From the NCBI RefSeq assembly GCF_023053635.1, contig NC_086182.1:30613501-30677500 (forward strand): DNA of 64,000 nucleotides, read 5' to 3'. Made by a program: the position numbers and the translations under genes. Source of the stretch: Elgaria multicarinata webbii (lineage: Eukaryota > Chordata > Lepidosauria > Squamata > Anguidae). The notes below the pieces were generated by a model that saw only the letters and a program-made list of their open reading frames with translations, ran no database searches and had not been told where the DNA came from. This document shows, piece by piece, positions 25,101 to 30,979 of the stretch. The first letter of the stretch is position 1, and each line of letters opens with the position of its first letter.

Positions 25101-26377
25101 ACAGGGCTTAGAAACATGGACATTTTAATATTAAACCATTTCGGGTGTGGGGTGGGTCATACTGCACAATTGCTCTGTAGGTGTTGTTCTAAAAGTGGGT
25201 GCATTTACAGAAAAATGCAACCAGTGGTAGCATTTTTTTTCCATTTAGGAGAGAGACCATGTGGGGTAGTGCACAGAGCACTGAGGTTGATCCTGGGAGG
25301 TTTCGGTTTGAATCCCTGCTCGGTTATGAACTAAGCTCATGCAAAGGGACCATGACTCAATGGCAGACCACATGTTTTGCAAGCAGAAGGTCCCAGGTTG
25401 AATCACCAGCCTTTCTGGGTTCCCAAAACACAAACAAACCATGCCTGAAATCCTGGAGAGTCATTGTTGCCGATCGATGTCAACAATATTAGCCCAGGTG
25501 AACCAAGTGGAATCAGTTGCCTGGTGTGGTTGTGGGCTCTCCCACACTAGAGGCCTTCAAGGGGCAGCTGGACAACCATCTATCAGGGATGCTGTAGGGT
25601 GGATTCCTGCACTGAGCAGGGGGTTGGACTAGATGGCCTTGTAGGCCCCTTCCAACTCTGCTATTGTATGATTCTAAGTCTAAAGCAGTTTCCTCTGTTC
25701 CTAAGCTGGGTGACCTCGGGACAATCATAGGCCACAGCTAGACCTAAGGTTTATCCTGGGATCATCCAGGGTTCTCCCCTGCCTGAGCACTGGATCCCCT
25801 GTGTGTCACCTAGATGAACAGGTTTGACCCCTGGACGATCCAGGGATAAACCTTAGGTCTAGCTGTGGCCATAGACTCTTATCCTAACCTGCCTCACAGT
25901 GTTAGGATGGCTAAACAGGATGGCCCCATGAACCAGTAGAGGCTGGTGACTCCGAAGTTAGTGGGGTGGGGAATCTGCTCCAGGTTTCCATCAGAACCAC
26001 TCAGAACTCCAAAAGAGCAATTGAAGGCGCTTCACACCTTTAGAGTTCTGTCTGGTTCTGACTTGGAAATGAACCCATAGCCAGCAGAGCTCTTTAACAC
26101 CAGGCAAGCTATGTTCTCAATGACCACCCCCATTTATTTCTAGTAGCATAGCAACTGTATTTTGTACTAACTCCAATTGCCGAGCCATCTTCAAAGACCG
26201 CCCCATTTATTACTCATTTCAATAGTCTAACCTGGAAGATAGAACAGCATGCACAGGTATCTCAGTCCAAGGAGGGGCTGCAGAAGGCATTCTGTGCCAC
26301 TGGCTCCACCAGTGGCACAGCTGGATTTAAGAGCATCCTCAGATTGTGAACCTGATCTTTAAGGGGGAAGTACAACC

Positions 26378-26424
<47 letters not shown>

Positions 26425-28889
26425 TAAAAAATTGCTTTACATCCATTGAATAGTTTAATCTTTATGCAATCCAGCACACTGTGACGTCCTGTTGAAAAAT
26501 CAGTGCCCGCTTGGATGGTGTCCAAAATGGAACGAAGATTTAACCTGTCACACAGAATCAGAGTCAAAACTGGACGTTTCCATGGGGACAGTGATGCTTA
26601 ATGGAGTTAATAATGCTGCTAAAAATAGGCCTAATAATGATCAATTGTTGGCTGCGGCGCAATATGATTTCGGGCTTCGTGCCCACCTGTCCCCATTGTG
26701 GCTACCACCAAGGAAAGTGATGTTTCTGGGCTCCATTCCAGCAAGAACTGTGGAAACGAGCAACATGTTCAAGCTAATGCCAGGGACTGGGACAGCGTCA
26801 TTAGCAGCTGCATATTCCTTTCTGCAGCCCGGAATCATTGCAAGCAAGGCTCCGAAAATTTGACGGTCAATGGGGCTAAATAAATGTCTATAATCACACC
26901 TTCCCTGTGTAGTAAGACTGACGCGGACACATTCAAAGCCTGCAAATCCTCTCTGAGGATTAATTTCCTGCATCAAGCATTCACATGCCAAAACCCGGCA
27001 TCCTTTGAGAACCATCTGAAACATTCCTACCCAGTTTGGACACAATTCAGAGACTTTGAGCAGTTCCCATTCATTTCAGCGAAGTTTGGGTTATCACAGA
27101 TTGCGGTGCGTCAAGGACAGGACTCTTGTTCAGAAGAGGTTGATGCAGATGCCTTGATCAGGGCAAGAGAGCAGTTCTCCATCAAGGACCAGGGATATCT
27201 CCTTGGCTTCCTCCCTGCCAACCCCCTGAGAATTCTGGATTTGGGTTACTGAACTCAGCATTTAAGACCGACAGTTCTCCGCTCTCATCCGCAATCATGG
27301 ATTCGCACACACAGCCCTGACTATAGTTACATCCATGGTGAATTCCCTTTCTTTAATGGGCTGACTGACATGGAACATCTGCCCTCGTTCCACATCATCT
27401 AAGTGCACGAGGGATGAGTTCGCTTAGGCCCACTATTATACATGAACCAAAACCAAGAGGCAATTATTTTCCCAGACTCACTGCAGACTGCAGGTGGAGG
27501 CTAGCCTATTTGCACGCACACGCACCCCACCCCAGAACCCTACTTGCATGTAGGAAGGTGGTAGGTAAGAAAGAAGAATTCATCCCGGCCATCTCACCAG
27601 CATGCTGTTTTTCTATGTGTATTTTTCATGGAGCAGCATTCAAACTAGGGCTGTGCACAGACCCATCCACCCCTGAACTGCTTCGTGGCCTGATCCACAA
27701 CTTTTGGATCCGCCCCTCCCCTGCTCCGCTCTGCGGAGTGAGATCTGGAGGGGTGGATTGGCATTTTGTCCCCCCCTTCCCTACTTACTTGCCTCTGTGG
27801 CGGGCAGTGGAGGCAGGTAAGTGGGGAAAGGGGGCAAAATGGGGGCTGAATAAGCCCCCCTCCCCCCTGCCCCCTTACCTGGCTCCACCACCGTCACCGC
27901 CAGGTGAGCCCCCCTCCCCCCCTTACCTGCCTTTGGAGCTCTGGATGGAGGCGAACCGCTTCGCCTAGATTCGCAGCTCCCCCGACCTGATCCGGATCCG
28001 CCTTTGGTGGAGGCAGATCGGGTCGCTCTGCTCCGGATTCGTGATCCGAATCAGAGTTGAGCACAGCCCTAATTCAAACATGCAAAGTCCAACCTACAGC
28101 CTGAAGCGGTACAGTACAGGTAGAGCACTATCGTGTGTGAATCGAGGTCTTGGCCACTTGCAAGCAAAGTTCCGGCTTTTAGGGAAGAGTCAATGGCATC
28201 TCCTTCGCCTAGCTTTTAATTCTGCCTGCTAGTCTCTTGACTGCTCTTCCAGATCCCTGTTTGCTTCGTGTGTCTTTTGTGCTTGATTACTTAGCATACG
28301 CCATCTTTATATACTGCTCTACACCCTATAAAATTCCTGAGCAGAGAACGATAAAAAGGAAGCAAAAAAGAATTAAAATATAGGATTAAATCTTGGAAAT
28401 CAAATTATGCCAATAAAACCATTGCTGGTCAGTCGGGGAGATCTGTCTTCAGCAGGTGCTGAAAATGAAATCTCAGTGGCCGTGGAGTTCGATGAAAAGG
28501 GAGCAAATACACTGAAGGCTCTCCTCCAAGTGGACTCCAAATGGACCGCAGGTTCATGCAGAACCAACAAGGATGGCTTCATCTGATGACCTCAGTGACC
28601 GGGCAGGGTGGAAAGAGAGAAGGAGCACTCTCAAATATCCTGATTCCATGCTGTTTACGGCTTTAAACACCAAGAAGAAGACCTTAAACCTGGCTTGGTG
28701 GCAAATAACTAGTGCAATTCCCTCAACAAAGGTTTTACATGCTTAAAAGAAGCAACCAACTACATTTGAGCTGCTGCATTGAGCTTCTAGACCAAAGTGA
28801 AGTGCAGCCTCACATTATATTAATATTAATAATGAAGAAATACCAATCATACCTGAAACAAAAATGAGGAGGAGGAGTATCTTCATCAT
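630..28889 (-). CDS. HTR3B: 5-hydroxytryptamine receptor 3B subunit, whole gene (9 exons)
   Basis: This is a subunit of the serotonin-gated Cys-loop cation channel of the plasma membrane; in mammals 3B works only in heteromers with 3A. Nine exons join in frame into about 450 residues (human 441), all with GT-AG junctions and compatible phases. Order: short signal peptide (1-13), extracellular ligand-binding domain, Cys loop C150-C164, M1 (about 234-258), M2 (about 265-284), M3 (about 300-322), long cytoplasmic loop with MA helix, M4 (about 424-447). Assignment to 3B rather than 3A rests on the QDVDLAF and NDGEWEL stretch, the M2 sequence and the position beside USP28. Two oddities: the loop-D Trp is Ser (residue 78), and the MA stretch lacks the three 3A arginines. 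No stop or frameshift is seen, so the gene looks functional. Confidence 0.95.
1195..1320 (-). repeat. Old CR1-like 3' relic in HTR3B intron 8
   Basis: The stretch with agaagagctctgatggatta resembles the reverse complement of the CR1 3' end seen better at 12580-12785. It is strongly diverged and its borders are uncertain. The rest of intron 8 (890-1612) shows nothing recognisable. Confidence 0.4.
1613..1813 (-). CDS. HTR3B: HTR3B exon 8: M3 and cytoplasmic loop
   Basis: The acceptor is ttcccag before GTGTCTTCTTC, completing a split Ser codon (298). It encodes FFTICMALLVLSLSKSILL, the M3 helix, then the start of the large M3-M4 cytoplasmic loop, which is poorly conserved in this family. The donor is G|GTACAT, the weakest of the gene, ending in phase 1. 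It joins in frame to exon 9, which is why this donor was chosen. Length 201 bases. Confidence 0.9.
2053..2135 (-). repeat. CR1 LINE 3' end fragment
   Basis: A short minus-oriented CR1 tail: catagaatagcagagttaga then ggggcctacaaagccatcaa. It matches the ends of the larger CR1 copies at 8757 and 34721. It lies in HTR3B intron 7. Confidence 0.7.
2455..2665 (+). repeat. Possible ancient MIR/CORE-like SINE
   Basis: The stretch has a worn tRNA-like head and a body with ctctgccttgattccattac and a later gtataatactctacc, the layout of MIR-type SINEs. It is strongly diverged, and family and borders are uncertain. Confidence 0.35.
2677..2812 (+). repeat. (AGG)n-(AAG)n triplet microsatellite
   Basis: A pure purine tract of about 135 bases: first AGG/GAG units (to about 2720), then about 30 GAA units with almost no interruption. 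It lies in HTR3B intron 7. On the minus strand it reads as poly-Ser or poly-Leu, which is a composition artefact and not a gene. Confidence 0.97.
3089..3129 (+). repeat. (ATG)n microsatellite
   Basis: About 13 GAT/ATG units, perfect, starting 24 bases downstream of the HTR3B exon 7 donor in minus-strand terms. It is intronic and not part of the exon. Confidence 0.96.
3153..3363 (-). CDS. HTR3B: HTR3B exon 7: M1 and M2 pore helices
   Basis: The acceptor is ttcctccag before GTTGTTATC (phase 0); the donor is ATCA|GTGAGT (phase 1). It encodes residues 228-298. M1 contains PLLYVVSLVVPS and M2 contains RITFKTSVLVGYTLFKVNMS, close to the human 3B pore sequence as recalled. Length 211 bases. This exon is the strongest evidence for a 3B-type channel. 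Confidence 0.95.
3440..3640 (-). repeat. Diverged CR1-like 3' relic
   Basis: The stretch gtaagaagagctctgttgga, then ccagcatcctgtggtggcca, is the reverse complement of the CR1 tail type seen at 35592-35957. It is worn and its borders are approximate. Between 3641 and 4568 I see nothing recognisable beyond a short CT run near 4170. Confidence 0.5.
4569..4623 (+). repeat. (AAC)n-(AAT)n microsatellite
   Basis: Four AACAAT-type units followed by about 12 perfect AAT units. Intronic in HTR3B (intron 6). Confidence 0.95.
4974..5275 (-). repeat. tRNA-derived SINE, near full length
   Basis: In minus orientation it starts with a tRNA-like head (gtggcgcagagtggtaag, then a B-box-like gttcgatcccag). The body includes ggctgagtcgacctgag in plus sense, and it ends in a tail with ggaaaggaa. 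The best other copy is at 29985-30293. It is a squamate-type tRNA SINE; I cannot fix the family name without a library. Confidence 0.85.
6535..6862 (+). repeat. L2-like LINE 3' end (family with GAGGCGGG tail)
   Basis: It contains the C-terminal reverse-transcriptase-ORF motif LWNGLPEEI and a frame open to the end of the ORF. Then follow a 3' UTR ending ggcgggtaagaaataaat and a short TTG run. The same subfamily lies in minus orientation at 9766-10245. It is a truncated relic. Confidence 0.75.
6876..7112 (+). repeat. CR1 LINE 3' fragment
   Basis: The end of the CR1 ORF2 (motif TLEAFKR-like) is followed by the classic sauropsid CR1 tail ending in ATTCTATGA units. It is 5'-truncated and lies directly after the L2-like relic. 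Confidence 0.9.
7125..7245 (-). repeat. Partial tRNA-derived SINE
   Basis: The minus strand shows a head with gccagtgtagtgtagtggtt, similar to the SINE at 62441-62679, followed by about 100 bases of worn body. It is truncated. Confidence 0.65.
7779..7936 (-). CDS. HTR3B: HTR3B exon 6: ligand-binding loops B to C
   Basis: The acceptor is tccctctcag before TTCAGGATGTGG, completing split Val175; the donor is CAT|GTGAGT in phase 0. It encodes residues 175-227 with QDVDLAF and LNDGEWEL, the region between the Cys loop and the start of M1. This is clearly 3B-like (human 3B has EDVDLAF and LNDSEWEL as recalled). Length 158 bases. Confidence 0.94.
8001..8190 (-). repeat. Worn SINE with tRNA-like head
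   Basis: The stretch with ccttggtccatctagcctgg, then ttctgcatgcaaagcagatt, is a diverged copy of the SINE seen at 14705 and 23690. It is in minus orientation, with the tRNA-like head at the right. Confidence 0.55.
8307..8750 (-). repeat. L2 LINE 3' end, minus orientation
   Basis: It begins with TTTA repeats and ataccgcccaaaagccaaag, the reversed L2 tail. The reverse complement then holds the 3' part of the ORF, with ggctgtggaatgagctcccc. It directly abuts the CR1 copy to its right. Confidence 0.8.
8757..9263 (+). repeat. CR1 LINE 3' fragment, long
   Basis: It contains about 140 codons of the CR1 ORF2 C-terminus in one open frame (motifs [20 protein letters not shown] and RQWNQLSREVV). The 3' UTR and the ATTCTATGATTCTAT end follow. 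It is 5'-truncated. Its open frame suggests a fairly recent insertion compared with the other copies. Confidence 0.93.
9452..9621 (-). CDS. HTR3B: HTR3B exon 5: Cys loop
   Basis: The acceptor is tag before TGTGGATGCC (phase 2, completing Ser118); the donor is CACACAG|GTGAGC. It encodes residues 118-175, including the signature disulphide loop CSLEMYAFPFDTQNC with exactly 13 residues between the cysteines (C150, C164). The length of 170 bases matches the family. Confidence 0.96.
9722..9765 (+). repeat. (AAT)n microsatellite
   Basis: About 14 AAT units at the 3' tail of the adjacent minus-oriented L2-like element. The run probably grew from the tail of that element. Confidence 0.95.
9766..10245 (-). 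repeat. L2-like LINE 3' end, minus orientation
   Basis: It starts at cttgcccacctctccatttt (reversed tail of the subfamily at 6535). On the minus strand it continues into an open ORF end with LLQSAKTRLTTVTQRTFSSA and LWNHPPEE. It is 5'-truncated. Confidence 0.8.
10537..10662. mobile_element. Fold-back hAT-type MITE, copy 1
   Basis: A 126-bp near-complete palindrome beginning cagccttcctcaacctgggg and ending in its complement. It is flanked by a perfect 8-bp duplication GATTAGAG (10529-10536 and 10663-10670). It has no coding capacity. The 8-bp duplication with central TA fits hAT transposition of the Buster type. Confidence 0.92.
10722..10831 (-). CDS. HTR3B: HTR3B exon 4: WVPD segment
   Basis: The acceptor is cctttgcag before TTCTGGAGGG (phase 0); the donor is GAATC|GTAAGT (phase 2). 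It encodes residues 82-118, including SSIWVPDIII, the conserved Trp-x-Pro-Asp block of Cys-loop receptors. The length is exactly 110 bases, as in mammalian HTR3 genes. Confidence 0.95.
11290..11334 (-). CDS. HTR3B: HTR3B exon 3: 45-base micro-exon, loop D
   Basis: The acceptor is tcctattag before GATGGTCAG; the donor is CGACAG|GTAAGG. Its 15 codons read DGQNQKLTTSISYRQ (residues 67-81). The family's 15-codon exon 3 carries the loop-D motif WYRQ in 3A; here it is SYRQ, so the binding-site Trp is replaced by Ser78. The exon is too short to be seen as an ORF and was found from phase and family structure. Confidence 0.93.
11374..11431 (+). repeat. (TTTA)n microsatellite
   Basis: About 14 near-perfect TTTA units in HTR3B intron 2. 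It may be the remnant tail of a LINE, though no body is seen beside it. Confidence 0.95.
11450..12510. other. Non-repetitive intron 2 sequence
   Basis: I see no recognisable exon, RNA gene or transposon in this kilobase of HTR3B intron 2. Open frames are short and unlike any family known to me. Confidence 0.5.
12514..12549 (+). repeat. (AC)n microsatellite
   Basis: About 16 AC units after a short GTAC-rich lead. Confidence 0.95.
12580..12785 (+). repeat. CR1-type LINE 3' end
   Basis: It contains ggctatgcccaagctccagt, then gactagatggacccctggtc, and the tail ggctgtttttatgttctt. It is the same tail type as 35592-35957 and as the copy that touches USP28 exon 7. Confidence 0.85.
12790..14025. 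other. Unassigned intron 2 sequence
   Basis: It holds open frames on both strands (198 codons plus, 12940-13536; 125 codons minus, 13116-13493). No family signature, splice context or codon bias supports them. No repeat is recognised. Confidence 0.45.
14034..14667. mobile_element. Non-autonomous hAT transposon, CAGGGCCG ends
   Basis: The 634-bp element has ends CAGGGCCGATGC and GCACCGGCCCTG (inverted, one mismatch) and a perfect 8-bp target duplication GCTCTCAT (14026-14033 and 14668-14675). The left part is GC-rich (ggcggccgcctagagcgccg); a GT microsatellite lies near 14370-14400. No transposase is present. The end sequence is of the kind seen in hAT Tip100/Charlie families. Confidence 0.9.
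14918..15552. mobile_element. GC-rich non-autonomous hAT, TAGGGNTGTGC ends, copy 1
   Basis: The 635-bp element runs from TAGGGGTGTGC to GCACATCCCTA with a perfect 8-bp duplication ATTTGTAT (14910-14917 and 15553-15560). The interior is very GC-rich, with ggatccggatcggagctccg-like palindromic motifs and self-complementary blocks around 15185-15260. Frames on both strands are composition effects. It is inserted in the 321-bp element. Confidence 0.9.
15762..16298 (+). mobile_element. Solo LTR (fossil) of an LTR retroelement
   Basis: A 537-bp sequence bounded by TGTTG and CAACA. It carries a TATA-like ctataaaag near 15957 and sits between near-identical 5-bp flank repeats (15757-15761 and 16299-16303). 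There is no internal coding region, as expected after recombination between two LTRs. The 5-bp duplication fits Ty3/gypsy or retroviral integrases; I cannot name the family. It is younger than the 321-bp transposon it sits in. Confidence 0.75.
16473..17045 (+). repeat. L2 LINE 3' fragment
   Basis: An open frame of about 150 codons carries the L2 C-terminal motifs LGPGYLRERLLPY and LWNSLPLEA. It is followed by a tail with gtggtatataaatattgtaa and AAAT repeats. It is 5'-truncated. Confidence 0.88.
17118..17335 (+). repeat. L2-like LINE 3' tail (GTGCTATATAAAT type)
   Basis: A 3' UTR with gaatgtaagcctatgtggca and the end gatggtgctatataaatgaa, then an AAAT run. The same subfamily is at 21190-21795. 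Confidence 0.8.
17565..17596 (+). repeat. (AC)n microsatellite
   Basis: About 15 AC units in HTR3B intron 2. Confidence 0.95.
18715..20466. mobile_element. Non-autonomous hAT, TAGGGNTGTGC ends, copy 2 (1.75 kb)
   Basis: The ends are TAGGGATGTGC and GCACACCCCTA with a perfect 8-bp duplication TTTTTAAT (18707-18714 and 20467-20474). Terminal parts are rich in agcggagc motifs like copies 1 and 3. The middle is AT-rich and distinct, with (GT) runs and a threefold tandem repeat (19835-20280). No transposase frame is seen. Confidence 0.9.
19835..20280 (+). repeat. Threefold tandem repeat, unit about 154 bp
   Basis: Three successive units each contain cataaattccccaaaaatca, then gcatgtgtat, then gaggtttctaac. 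The first two end in gctatcgaaaggggtgtgaa. They sit inside the 1.75-kb hAT element and are about 90% alike by eye. Confidence 0.9.
20726..20886 (-). CDS. HTR3B: HTR3B exon 2: mature N-terminus
   Basis: The acceptor is gcttgtcag before GAAGCTCAGC, completing Gly13 from exon 1; the donor is GACGTG|GTAAAG (phase 0). It encodes residues 13-66, ending NWAEATTVYLDLSIHAVLDV, which closely matches the human 3B N-terminus. A KNST glycosylation sequon is present. Length 161 bases. Confidence 0.95.
21090..21212 (+). repeat. Short L2-like LINE tail
   Basis: A tail with gggcattgtaaaaaaaaggg, then cctataaatattataataaa, directly before the next L2-like copy. Confidence 0.5.
21213..21749 (+). repeat. L2-like LINE 3' fragment (GTGCTATATAAAT type)
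   Basis: An open ORF end with FKAFHGLASSYLSSL and AWNALPEHL motifs is followed by a 3' UTR that matches 17118-17335, ending gatggtgctatataaataat. It is 5'-truncated. Confidence 0.88.
21750..21795 (+). repeat. (ATC)n microsatellite
   Basis: About 14 ATC units growing from the tail of the adjacent L2-like element. Confidence 0.95.
22138..22189 (+). repeat. (AC)n microsatellite
   Basis: About 25 perfect AC units. Flanking sequence 21800-22137 and 22190-22750 shows nothing recognisable. Confidence 0.96.
22755..23355 (+). repeat. L2 LINE relic with a SINE insertion
   Basis: The sequence resembles the L2 copy at 16690-17040 (ctgtggaactccctgcctct, tggaatggtatctaaatctt), but is more worn. A SINE (23037-23262) sits in its 3' UTR. 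Confidence 0.7.
23037..23262. repeat. Rearranged tRNA-derived SINE
   Basis: The left part (gttgccttccccggccgtga to aactcaggccgtggggagag) is minus-oriented. The right part (ggcgtccttccaagagtcag to gcacgagaggttcctttcct) is the tail in plus orientation. Compared with the regular copy at 29985-30293, the tail has been inverted next to a head-less body. Confidence 0.8.
23690..23762 (-). repeat. SINE head fragment
   Basis: The sequence aggacttgaacctgggacct, then gcatctgctctaccactggg, is the reversed tRNA-like head of the SINE type at 8001 and 14705. It is short and truncated. Confidence 0.65.
23830..25240. other. Unassigned intron 1 sequence
   Basis: No repeat is recognised here. An open frame of 155 codons (minus, 24634-25101) overlaps one of 99 codons on the plus strand; neither resembles a known family. 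Some of this may be conserved non-coding DNA of the HTR3B 5' region. Confidence 0.4.
25340..25430 (+). repeat. SINE head fragment, plus orientation
   Basis: The sequence ttttgcaagcagaaggtccc, then aggttgaatcacc, is the tRNA-like head of the 8001/14705 SINE type, here on the plus strand. Confidence 0.55.
25503..25680 (+). repeat. CR1 LINE 3' end
   Basis: It contains ctcccacactagaggccttc, then gggttggactagatggcctt, and the end ctattgtatgattcta. It is a short 5'-truncated copy. Confidence 0.88.
25730..26024. repeat. Inverted-pair repeat, left copy (with 141-bp fold-back element)
   Basis: It begins with a 141-bp inverted-repeat element (25730-25870, ends ggccacagctagacctaagg and its complement) and continues about 150 bp. 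The whole is the reverse complement of 37996-38290 with only a handful of differences by eye. Confidence 0.88.
26379..26425 (+). repeat. (TTA)n microsatellite
   Basis: About 15 TTA units. Confidence 0.95.
26430..27637. other. Unassigned intron 1 sequence
   Basis: No transposon is recognised. Overlapping open frames occur on both strands (123 codons plus at 26492, 134 codons minus at 26641), without family motifs. It is a candidate for conserved non-coding sequence, to be judged by alignment. Confidence 0.4.
27646..28071. mobile_element. Non-autonomous hAT, TAGGGNTGTGC ends, copy 3
   Basis: The 426-bp element runs from TAGGGCTGTGC to GCACAGCCCTA with a perfect 8-bp duplication ATTCAAAC (27638-27645 and 28072-28079). 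The interior is GC-rich with ccccctccccccttacctgc-like blocks. The long frame across it (27414-27968) is not a gene. Confidence 0.91.
28270..28700 (-). repeat. Worn L2 LINE 3' relic, minus orientation
   Basis: The minus strand holds an L2 ORF-end remnant with a WRRAFSVFAPFSSN motif near 28450-28540. The reversed tail (tatatactgctctacaccct) lies near 28305. Confidence 0.6.
28853..28889 (-). CDS. HTR3B: HTR3B exon 1: start codon and signal peptide
   Basis: The coding part is 37 bases: ATG ATG AAG ATA then CTC repeats, encoding MMKILLLLIFVS plus the first base of Gly13; the donor is TTTCAG|GTATGA. It is a short hydrophobic signal peptide. The frame upstream is open but has no earlier ATG before about 29009, so the tandem ATG is the likely start. 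Its phase joins exon 2 exactly. Support is weaker than for the other exons because signal exons are poorly conserved. Confidence 0.75.
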
Positions 28890-29788
28890 AGCTACTCGGA
28901 GATTTTGACTTTGCCTGGAAAAAGACAGCCTCTCCAGCAACTCTTCGGGAGAGGAGGTAATTCTCAACGAGGTAGCGTTCCCTCTCTCCTCTGTTTCTCT
29001 CCACGGCACGTCATTGCAACTTTCTGGAAATGCCCAATGCAGTCAGCATTTCAAGACCAGCTTCCGCTCTTCAAACGCTTCTGAGTTCCCATGAGGTCTA
29101 AGACTCGCCACGCCTCCTGGTTGCGAAACTGATCACAAATAGCCTTGAAATTCCGTTTATATGCCGGTGTTAGGTGGCTGGCAGGAATCGGTCTAGGAAT
29201 GGAGGCGGGAGAAGACAGGGTTTGGCTCCTAAGAGGATTTCCTCCAGTGCTCTTACCTGGAAGGCCGGGCCTGTTGCTGTCTTACATGATGGTCTTCGCA
29301 ATAATAATTGCGAGCCAAATAGCTCCTCTAAATCAGACTTATGCATTGGCATCTTTGGCGTCGACAGCAATTAACCGCACTCTCTTGAATTACCTCGGGT
29401 AATGGAAACTTTCTATTGTCTAATGAAGAACAATCACTAACATTGCAGGCCAGGGCAGTGGAAGCTGGTGTCGGAATATCCAGGCTGCCTGTCATCTTTC
29501 TGTCTCCCTTTAATTAAAAGACATGCTACGCCGTGATTAATGGGAGTTCTCCACCAGGGCTCGCCTCGGCGTATTTTAGAAGGCGAAAAATACACCACCC
29601 ACCCCCTTTCCAGTAAGATTATCCCAATGGAGAGATCCATTACCGGCAGTAAGGCTAGGTCGATGAATAACTTTAAACAAGGGCCATGTTTTGAAGGGAG
29701 CTAGAATTGAAGGGCAAGTAAAGATGGCCTCCACCTACTGATTCTCCCGCATACGAACCAATACCAGGACAAGGGGCTGTTTAACCCT
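28890..29788. promoter_or_regulatory. HTR3B: Presumed HTR3B 5' UTR and promoter region
   Basis: This is the sequence upstream of the HTR3B start on the minus strand. I see no CpG island and no clear TATA box at a fixed position. No repeat is recognised here, which would fit retained regulatory sequence. The transcription start cannot be placed. Confidence 0.3.
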
Positions 29789-29940
29789 GGGGGGATCTAC
29801 ACTATTGCTTTTAAAGCGCTTTAAAGCGCTTTGAAAACGTTTTGAAACTTGTATATGCAGTGTGTCCTCGGCCCCAACAGTTGTCAAAACTGTTATAAAG
29901 CACTTTAAAGTGCTTTAAAGCAGTAGTGTAGATCCCCCCC
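29789..29940. mobile_element. Short inverted-repeat MITE (GGGGGATCTACACTA ends)
   Basis: About 152 bp. The left end is ggggggatctacactattgc and the right end is its near complement gcagtagtgtagatcccccc. The interior has tttaaagcgctttaaagcgc-like runs. A fragment of a related copy lies at 38612-38713. The target duplication is not clear. Confidence 0.75.
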
Positions 29941-29984
29941 AAATCTGTCCCACTTTAAAAGCAGAAGAGACATTGGCAGAAGGA

Positions 29985-30293
29985 AAGGAAAAGGAAAGGA
30001 ACCTCTCGTGCAAGCACTGAGTCATTACTGACTCTTGGAGGGACGCCAGCTTTTGCTGATGTTTTCTTAGCAGGCCTTATAGTGGGGTGGTTTGCCGTTG
30101 CCTTCCCCGGCCATTATTACCTTTCCCCCAGCTAGCTGGGTACTCATTTTACCGACCTCGGGAGGATGGAAGGCTGAGTCGACCCGAGCCGGCTGCCTGA
30201 AACCAGCTTCTGCTGGGATCGAACTCAGGCCGTGGGGAGAGTTTTGGCTGCAGTAACTGCTGCTTTACCACTCTGCGCCACACGAGGCTCAAG
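29985..30293 (-). repeat. tRNA-derived SINE, full length
   Basis: The best copy of the SINE family at 4974. The minus strand starts gagcctcgtgtggcgcagag, has a B-box-like gttcgatcccagc, and ends with ggttcctttccttttc. About 309 bp. Confidence 0.88.
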
Positions 30294-30857
30294 TTTGGCA
30301 GAAGGACCCAGTCCTTATCGTGTGTCTCCCTGAGTAAGCCAAGAGGCAGGCAAGTGGCTGTGAGCAGCCAAAGTGCTATGTGGAAGGGGGCGGCTCTAAT
30401 GTCAGTGGGGTAGTGAATCCCCTCCAGGTTTTGGTCACAACCAATCAGGAGCGATCTAAGGTCCTTCACCTCTGAAGGAGCTGTCCAAGGTGCTGCACCT
30501 ACAGATTCTCCCATACGGTCTGCAAGCAGGAGAAACTGTACATAGAGACCATCTTGGCTGCCTTGCCATTCTTGCTCCATTCGAAAATGGAGAGCATTTG
30601 CTGGCAGACAGAAGCTTCCCTTCCCGTGGGCTCTGCTCCTGAAAAGGAGACCTTGACACGAATGCTTTCAGCATCAGTGCAGGAAGGATAGAGGGTGCAA
30701 GACCTCCAAGAGAACCTTCAGCTGCTGACTGGCAGTTTTTTAGGCTTTTTTTTTTCAATTTAGTTGCGTCCCCAATGTGGTGAGAGCCATAACGGTCTTA
30801 AAAAGTTGAGATGATACCTTAGGTTGGGCCAGTTCACAAAATGGGCATTACTTGGTG
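30294..30857. other. Intergenic, diverged copy of the 25730/37996 repeat body
   Basis: Bases about 30395-30470 (gtcagtggggtagtgaatcc, then ccaggttttggtcacaacca) resemble the body of the 25730-26024 repeat. This suggests that repeat is an interspersed family. The rest is unassigned. Confidence 0.4.
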
Positions 30858-30977
30858 TTTCTACACCTGCCTTTTTTCCAGGGATCATCCCTGTGCATGC
30901 AAATGCCACACAAGGGATCCCAGGAGCAGGCAGGGATGATCCCTCCATTTTCCGGGAATCATCCTTAGGTGTAGAAA
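30858..30977. mobile_element. Short inverted-repeat element (TTTCTACACCT ends)
   Basis: A 120-bp segment with ends TTTCTACACCT and AGGTGTAGAAA and internal complementary parts (agggatcatccctg against cagggatgatccct). It is probably a MITE; no clear target duplication. Confidence 0.6.
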
Positions 30978-30979
30978 GG

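Noticed and set aside
24634-25101. 155-codon minus-strand frame upstream of HTR3B exon 2
   Set aside because: No motif, overlaps a plus-strand frame, and the HTR3B exon structure is already complete without it.
27414-27968. 184-codon frame near HTR3B exon 1
   Set aside because: Most of it lies in the GC-rich hAT element 27646-28071 and crosses its border.
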